Positions 50,682 to 55,182 of a DNA stretch of 55,182 nt are shown here, in pieces. Under the pieces are notes generated by a model. It did no database searches. It was not told the DNA's origin and saw nothing but the letters and a program-made list of their open reading frames with translations. Each line of letters starts with the position of its first letter. The first letter of the stretch is position 1. This DNA is from Physcocola sp002396385 (lineage in GTDB: Bacteria; Bacteroidota; Bacteroidia; Bacteroidales; Paludibacteraceae), in assembly GCA_946535435.1 (NCBI GenBank), contig CAMNDM010000024.1, positions 1 to 55,182 on the forward strand, in the 5' to 3' direction. The position numbers and the translations under genes were made by a program.

Positions 50682-51330
50682 CTATTCCGATTTGTTCGAC
50701 AATTTGTTGCCGGCGTTTGGTGAAACTTTAGAGATGTGCGGTATTGCACTTTTATTGGCTGTTTTATTGGGCGTTCCCCTTGGGGTGCTGTCTTATATAA
50801 CGGCCCAGCGCAGCATTTGCCAGAATAAACTGGTGAACCTGGTTGTCGGCTTCTTTATTAATGTTGTCATGTCGACCCCTTTTGTCATCCTGCTGGTTTT
50901 GTTGCTGCCTTTTACGCGCTTTGTGGTCGGCACTTCTATCGGACCCGAGGCCGCTTCGGTTCCTTTGGGTATTGTGGCTATCGCTTTTTATGCGCGCTTG
51001 GTCGAGGGTAACTTACATGCTGTCGACAAGGGGGTGATTGAGGCTTCGTTGGCTATGGGGGCTACATGGTTCCGTATTGTTACAAACGTCTTGTTGCCTG
51101 GCGCGTTCAGCGGTATGATACGCGGACTCACTGTCTTGGCTGTCACCCTGGTAGGCTACTCGGCTATGGCCGGTATTGTCGGTGGTGGTGGCGTCGGCGA
51201 CCTTGCCATACGCTTCGGCTACTATCGCTATCAGACCGATGTTATGCTTATTACGGTGCTTTTGCTGATTGCGTTGGTGCAGGTTATCCAAACAATTGGA
51301 GAAAAGGCATCACGCAAAGTGCAAAAATAA
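50668..51330 (+). CDS. metI: Methionine ABC transporter permease MetI
   Basis: A five-helix permease: LLPAFGETLEMCGIALLLAVLLGVPLGVLSYI; LVVGFFINVVMSTPFVILLVLLLPF; and the EAA loop GVIEASLAMGATWFRIVTNVLLPGAFSGMIRGLTVLAVTLVGYSAMAGIVGGGGVGDLAIRFGYYRY. It forms the inner-membrane channel with MetN2. The last gene of the operon; a terminator follows at 51451. Confidence 0.96.
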   Translation: MNETNYSDLFDNLLPAFGETLEMCGIALLLAVLLGVPLGVLSYITAQRSICQNKLVNLVVGFFINVVMSTPFVILLVLLLPFTRFVVGTSIGPEAASVPLGIVAIAFYARLVEGNLHAVDKGVIEASLAMGATWFRIVTNVLLPGAFSGMIRGLTVLAVTLVGYSAMAGIVGGGGVGDLAIRFGYYRYQTDVMLITVLLLIALVQVIQTIGEKASRKVQK

Positions 51331-51450
51331 GTTATAGGGCTGTTTAAACGTAGGCGGAACGGTACCAATGGTGGGAGGCTTTTGTTGGCTGTTCCTGGTG
51401 CGAAATGTTGCGCTGCTTTTTGCAATGCGTTTTATGAACGGTATCCCCGA

Positions 51451-51483
51451 GGGTGTGTCTGTCTCCCGGCACACCCTTTTTTT
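51451..51483 (+). terminator. Terminator of the met operon
   Basis: GGGTGTG (51451-51457) pairs with CACACCC (51470-51476), then seven T residues. Confidence 0.88.
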
Positions 51484-51547
51484 ATGACCGCAAATGGAAA
51501 TGTCGTAAATTTGGCGATTGGTAATCCTATGTGTCTGTATGTTTTCA

Positions 51548-51555
51548 TATCTTTG
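51548..51555 (+). promoter_or_regulatory. Promoter -7 element of the DMT-type gene
   Basis: TATCTTTG fits TAnnTTTG, 28 bases before the ATG at 51583. No exact -33 box is seen. Confidence 0.5.
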
Positions 51556-51582
51556 CAGACGTTTCCATTATTTTTATATGTT

Positions 51583-51957
51583 ATGTCAAACGGACTTCTA
51601 ACTATTATCCTTTTAGTTATTTCCAACACGTTTATGACGTTGGCTTGGTATGGTCATTTGAAACTCCAGGAAAACAACCAGATTTCTAATTGGCCGCTTA
51701 TTGCTGTTATTCTTTTCAGCTGGGGAATTGCGCTGTTTGAGTATTGCGCCCAGGTGCCTGCCAACCGCATTGGTTTCCGCGAGAATGGCGGGCCTTTCTC
51801 CCTGTTCCAACTGAAAATTATACAGGAGGTCATTTCGCTGACGGTCTTCACCATTATGGCCTGCCTCATGTTTAAGGGCGAGTCGCTGCACTGGAACCAT
51901 CTGGCGGCGTTCGGATGCCTTATTATGGCGGTCTTCTTCGCTTTTTTGAAGGCCTGA
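51583..51957 (+). CDS. DUF486/DMT-like small membrane protein, 124 aa
   Basis: MSNGLLTIILLVISNTFMTLAWYGHLK and NWPLIAVILFSWGIALFEYCAQVPANRIGFRENGGPFSLFQLKIIQEVISLTVFTIMACLMFKGESLHWNHLAAFGCLIMAVFFAFLKA make four membrane helices with the DUF486 signature (ALFEYCAQVPANRIG). Members look like one half of a drug/metabolite transporter. An in-frame extension to 51382 lies upstream of the promoter and is rejected. Substrate unknown. Confidence 0.92.
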   Translation: MSNGLLTIILLVISNTFMTLAWYGHLKLQENNQISNWPLIAVILFSWGIALFEYCAQVPANRIGFRENGGPFSLFQLKIIQEVISLTVFTIMACLMFKGESLHWNHLAAFGCLIMAVFFAFLKA

Positions 51958-51980
51958 TTCGCTTTCACGCACAAATTCGT

Positions 51981-51988
51981 TATATTTG
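51981..51988 (+). promoter_or_regulatory. Promoter -7 element of the 52006 gene
   Basis: TATATTTG fits TAnnTTTG and lies 17 bases before the ATG at 52006. Confidence 0.5.
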
Positions 51989-52005
51989 GAAAAAATATCT
52001 GTAGT

Positions 52006-52362
52006 ATGAATTACAAAGAGTTGCGCGTGGGAAACCACGTCTATATCGATGATAAGGAAACTGCTCTGACGGCCGTCGATTTGCTGACAATGGCGCAAAA
52101 CGAGCGTTTCCTGCTCGACAAGTCAGTGGTTAACCCTATCTTCCTGTCTGAATCCCTTTTGTTGAAATTGGGGTTTAAGGTCGAGTTCGATATAGCTCCC
52201 AACAGGGTTTATTCGTTCGGTGAATTTCTGCTTCGTTCCAATTCGGCCAATTCGTTTAATTTTTATGTCGGCCAAAATGTTGTGGGAAAGCCGGTCGCTT
52301 ATCTGCACCAGTTGCAGAATCTCTATTTTTCAATTACCGGTAAGGAACTTCTTGCCGAATAG
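52006..52362 (+). CDS. Conserved Bacteroidota-type hypothetical protein, 118 aa
   Basis: MNYKELRVGNHVYIDDKETALTAVDLLTM at the start and HQLQNLYFSITGKELLAE at the end are wording I associate with a family of small cytoplasmic Bacteroidota proteins, also found in phage-like contexts, whose role is unknown. The middle (LSESLLLKLGFKVEFDIAPNRVYSFGEFLLRS) fits the same pattern. Its stop is 12 bases before the next gene, so they form one unit. Confidence 0.75.
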   Translation: MNYKELRVGNHVYIDDKETALTAVDLLTMAQNERFLLDKSVVNPIFLSESLLLKLGFKVEFDIAPNRVYSFGEFLLRSNSANSFNFYVGQNVVGKPVAYLHQLQNLYFSITGKELLAE

Positions 52363-52374
52363 TTTGTTTTTATT

Positions 52375-53763
52375 ATGACTGCTAAAGAACGTACTGCTAT
52401 ACTCCGTATCCTCATCGATATGGTGAAGGCCGATTGTGTTATCGATAAACAAGAGATGGACCTGTTTGCAAGTTTAAGGGATAAATACGGTCTTTCTTCG
52501 TCTATTGGTGATGTCGATTCGCTGACGCTTGCCGATGCTTGTTCTACGCTAAGGGGCGAACAAGTGTCGGCCGAACTTCTGGCCGATGTCTCCTGTATGG
52601 TGTCGGCCGACGGACAGTGCACGAAACAAGAGGCTTTGCTCTTTATGGCCCTGCAGTATGCCCTGTCGGACCGTGGTGCTGAAATTCTTTCTGTTAACCT
52701 ACCCAACCTTTCGGTTGCCGCCGACCAGGTGTTGTATGTCGAGGCGAAACTGTCTGCTTCTGCCAACAAGGTGGTTGCCGACAATTACCGCCTGCTGTCT
52801 ACCGAGTTCCGACAGGTGGGGCTGAACTTTGTCTACCTGCCAAAGGTGGCCGAGCGTTTCCAAAAAACAGATGCGTCTCTAATGGCGGGGGTCTGTCGGT
52901 TCCTTGCTCCCAACTATAGCGATGCTGAGATTGACAAACTGGTCGACTTCGCTAAAGGAATTACCACTGCACGGTTCTGCAAAGAAATGCTTTACGGCAA
53001 ACTGGGTATGACGTCTCTTTACGAGACTGTTCCGGCCTTGCTGGTACCTGTGGGCACTTCTTTTATCGATGGCAGACTGGTCCACAACTTCTTGAAGATG
53101 GATTTTTCCGAGCCGGCGTCTATCGTCAAACAGTCGCTCGACCTTATAGACAGCTTAAAGAAACTTTATGGAGAGAACATTGTGCTCCTTCCCGGGTGTG
53201 AACAGGCCGACGGTCAGTTTCCCTACAACGGTTACTTTAAGCAGATGTTCGACATCTATTTGCTGAAGAATGCCGAGCGTAGTTCTATCGTTATCGATTT
53301 GGAGGCCGAAAATGTGTTGTTGCCAGAGGTCGGCAGAAAGTTAGACGGCCCTATCCATACGAAGGAAAAGGCTTTCTATGTGCTGACGCTCGTTGAAATG
53401 TGTGGCAATGGCTTGTGTTTCCGTCTTCCTGTATCTGCCAACGACTTGTCCGATTACAACAAGCGGCTTGAATGCTACCAGCGGCGTTTTAACTATCTGT
53501 ATAGGTGTATGGGAGGTTCTGTAGGTTTAGAGCCCGATTTGTCGGTTCCAGAGACCCGCCAGCAGATGAAGTCGAGAATCAACAAGTATTTCAAACAGGC
53601 GGCCGATGTGCTCTACCAGGGCGGAGACTACCTGATGCAGCTCGACAAGAAAGGAGTGCTTTCCACCCGTTTCGAACTGTCGGGCGTTTTCGTGAAAGAC
53701 CGTAAGGGGGGTATTTCCAGTCTTACCGAATCGGAATTGTTTAAACACTTAATGGAACTCTGA
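52375..53763 (+). CDS. TerB-like N-terminal protein of unknown function, 462 aa
   Basis: Residues 1-95 (TAKERTAILRILIDMVKADCVIDKQEMDLFASLRDKYGLS ... ADVSCMVSADGQCTKQEALLFMALQYAL) look like a TerB-type helix bundle, with the D-x3-D/E metal-like pattern twice. The rest (about 100-462) is unassigned, with alternating helices and strands, no signal and no membrane helix. TerB-like modules are found in tellurite resistance and in membrane-linked chaperone (DjlA) proteins. The position just before a TerB/J-domain gene supports a link to that protein, with 102 bases between. Confidence 0.65.
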   Translation: MTAKERTAILRILIDMVKADCVIDKQEMDLFASLRDKYGLSSSIGDVDSLTLADACSTLRGEQVSAELLADVSCMVSADGQCTKQEALLFMALQYALSDRGAEILSVNLPNLSVAADQVLYVEAKLSASANKVVADNYRLLSTEFRQVGLNFVYLPKVAERFQKTDASLMAGVCRFLAPNYSDAEIDKLVDFAKGITTARFCKEMLYGKLGMTSLYETVPALLVPVGTSFIDGRLVHNFLKMDFSEPASIVKQSLDLIDSLKKLYGENIVLLPGCEQADGQFPYNGYFKQMFDIYLLKNAERSSIVIDLEAENVLLPEVGRKLDGPIHTKEKAFYVLTLVEMCGNGLCFRLPVSANDLSDYNKRLECYQRRFNYLYRCMGGSVGLEPDLSVPETRQQMKSRINKYFKQAADVLYQGGDYLMQLDKKGVLSTRFELSGVFVKDRKGGISSLTESELFKHLMEL

Positions 53764-53865
53764 TTGTTTCCTATTGGCAATCCTGCTGTTGAAAATCCTA
53801 ATCTCTTGAATGTGATGCAAACCTTGTCGAAGCCGCTTTACTGCACTACATAGTTACCTCGTATA

Positions 53866-54855
53866 ATGATAATTCTCCTCCTCATCATCTTACTCTGCAT
53901 AACAGTCTTGCTCTTATTGACCTATTCACGGGTTCAAAAAAGAAAGGCGGAAAAGTATTGTATGCAATACGTCGTCAATACGCTTTGTTCGTTAAATCCG
54001 TCTGCTGCAGAACATCATAAATTGGTCTTAGAGCGCCATGGGCTTCCCTTTAATGTGAAATACAGATTAAAAAGGGACGCAGACTTGGATTTATATCTTC
54101 CATATCTTCGCAGAATGTCATTTGAGGAAACTATGGATTTCATCTCGCTTCTTTTCGAACTTGCTATCGTCGATGGTATCATAAGGAAGGAAGACTGGAA
54201 TTATATATACCACCTTCAGCACGATATGTCGATTAGTAATCCAAATGAATACGCCGATTTTAATACGACTGAAAGCATGTTGTATTTTATTAACGGCCTT
54301 TGCGCGTTGAATCCGTCTGCGGCAGAATACCGGCAACCAATTTTAGAACGTCTGCGTCTGAACTTTAAATTTGATAGTGAAGATGGTTTGGCAGATAGAA
54401 GTCTGTATGTGGAAACTTTAAATCAGTTGGCGCACATTGCTAAGGTCGATTTTATTCACGTCCTTTTTGAACTTGCGATTACTGACGATGGTATAAAAAT
54501 GGATGAATGGATTTACATCTATCAACTGATGTGCGATTTAAAAATCCCGTCCAACTATATGACTTATTTTAAGTCGATGTACAAACCTCTTTGTGGTGAG
54601 GATAAACAAAATACTTCGCAATACGATATTAAGGTGCCCTCTCCTAATTCTGAACTGCTCAAGTATTATAGTGTTTTGGGGGTGTCTGCAGATGCCACAT
54701 ACGGACAAGTAAGGTCTGCTTACCGTAAATTAGCGCTTACCTACCATCCAGATCTCCCAAAGAATAAAGACAATAAGGAGGAATGCCAGAAAAAGATGAT
54801 GCTAATCAACGATGCTTATGAAAATTTAATATCTTGTTTTGAGGTTAAGGACTGA
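53866..54855 (+). CDS. Membrane-anchored TerB-repeat/J-domain protein, 329 aa
   Basis: The N-terminal helix MIILLLIILLCITVLLLLTYSRV anchors it to the inner membrane. Two similar blocks follow (about 35-135 and 140-235), each with LNPSAAE, a YL-rich helix and a FELAI-D-G-I-K/R-x-D/E-W-x-YIY TerB-like core, so the module is duplicated. The C-terminus LLKYYSVLGVSADATYGQVRSAYRKLALTYHPDLP is a J domain with an intact HPD. This should bring DnaK to the membrane as DjlA does. The protein at 40084 has a single TerB region and the same J-domain end (HPDLPKN in both), so they are paralogues. Confidence 0.82.
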   Translation: MIILLLIILLCITVLLLLTYSRVQKRKAEKYCMQYVVNTLCSLNPSAAEHHKLVLERHGLPFNVKYRLKRDADLDLYLPYLRRMSFEETMDFISLLFELAIVDGIIRKEDWNYIYHLQHDMSISNPNEYADFNTTESMLYFINGLCALNPSAAEYRQPILERLRLNFKFDSEDGLADRSLYVETLNQLAHIAKVDFIHVLFELAITDDGIKMDEWIYIYQLMCDLKIPSNYMTYFKSMYKPLCGEDKQNTSQYDIKVPSPNSELLKYYSVLGVSADATYGQVRSAYRKLALTYHPDLPKNKDNKEECQKKMMLINDAYENLISCFEVKD

Positions 54856-55064
54856 CTCTATATCAGTCTGGAAGGCTAATTACATGTGATTGCCCCAATA
54901 CTACTACCTAAAAAGTCGATATGGCGGTAAGCGTGTAACTTCTTGCCAACGACCTGCAGGTGCAATCCTCCACGGTTGTAAAACTAAGTATGTTTCTGTT
55001 ACAATAGGACTAAATCCAAAATGTTCCGTGGCTATTATTCTTAAATTGTGTGAGGTTTTTTATT

Positions 55065-55095
55065 TTTGATGTATTTCGAATAATGGTTAACTTTG
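55065..55095 (+). promoter_or_regulatory. Promoter of the partial gene at the window end
   Basis: TTTG (55065-55068), a 19-base spacer and TAACTTTG (55088-55095) form a perfect Bacteroidota promoter 17 bases before the ATG at 55113. Confidence 0.75.
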
Positions 55096-55112
55096 TGAAA
55101 ACTAACTGAACT

Positions 55113-55182
55113 ATGGGTAAATACTTGGATCCGAAATACGACCTGACTTTCAAGGCGGTGTTCGCAGAACATCCCGACCTTA
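55113..55182 (+). CDS. Start of an Rpn/PDDEXK-family transposase-like nuclease (partial)
   Basis: MGKYLDPKYDLTFKAVFAEHPDL matches the beginning of the Rpn/PD-(D/E)XK recombination-promoting nuclease family (the KYDLTFK.VF start is distinctive). Only 23 codons are in the window, and the 3' part is cut by the window end. The family is recognised from this start alone, so subtype and integrity are unknown. Confidence 0.7.
   Translation, partial: MGKYLDPKYDLTFKAVFAEHPDL

Noticed and set aside
1..55182. CRISPR arrays
   Set aside because: No regularly spaced repeat set was found; the repeats seen occur in two or three copies only.

Overview
The window is most likely a chromosomal segment of a Bacteroidota (Bacteroidales) genome. 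The supporting signs are: a type IX secretion C-terminal sorting domain on a gingipain-like (C25) peptidase; several small outer-membrane beta-barrels; Bacteroidota-type promoters (TTTG, about 19-21 bases, then TAnnTTTG) a few bases to a few tens of bases before many genes; almost no Shine-Dalgarno sequences; and a core gene set typical of the order (grpE-dnaJ, trmD, apbE, prfC, rlmB, tcdA, metQ-metN-metI). The genus cannot be named from this sequence alone.

Layout. 0-7 kb is an accessory/defence patch: a coupled pair of DUF262 genes (GmrSD-like), a 52-bp sequence repeated exactly on both sides of a broken IS5-family element, and the stump of a DUF1016 nuclease gene. 7-23.3 kb is mostly housekeeping or envelope: two unknown genes, DUF4197, a glycosyltransferase, flavin reductase, PolB-like exonuclease, grpE-dnaJ, apbE, trmD, an MscS channel, two outer-membrane barrels, a glycosylase-fold-like protein, and a C25 peptidase/coiled-coil surface-protein pair. 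23.4-26.7 kb is a compact module: a structured untranslated region that can also fold into a terminator-like helix, a small XRE-type regulator, a PD-(D/E)XK-like nuclease, a nitrilase-family enzyme with an extra C-terminal domain, and an EndoIII-like Fe-S DNA glycosylase. The last three are overlapping or separated by 1 base. This is my best candidate for an undescribed (probably genome-defence) system. 27-31 kb holds a possible ADP-ribosyltransferase-like protein, an SMP-30 lipoprotein and an unusual leucine-rich-repeat/DUF1963 fusion.

32.8-37 kb, between prfC and a GH13 amylase, is a graveyard of mobile DNA: phage head-protein pieces, a terminase tail fused out of frame to a truncated AbiEii toxin, its AbiEi-like partner, a broken TOPRIM gene, and an apparently intact restriction-endonuclease-like gene. 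37-55 kb returns to core functions: amylase, GNAT enzyme, ABC-F protein, rlmB, a pseudouridine synthase, tRNA-Lys(UUU), tcdA, and a methionine-uptake cluster (outer-membrane porin, MetQ, MetN, MetI) with a long leader. It also has three TerB-like genes, two of which carry C-terminal J domains. The window ends in the start of an Rpn/PDDEXK-type nuclease gene.

Limits: all calls are by eye from motifs and layout, with no database search. Family names with confidence below about 0.6 are inferences.
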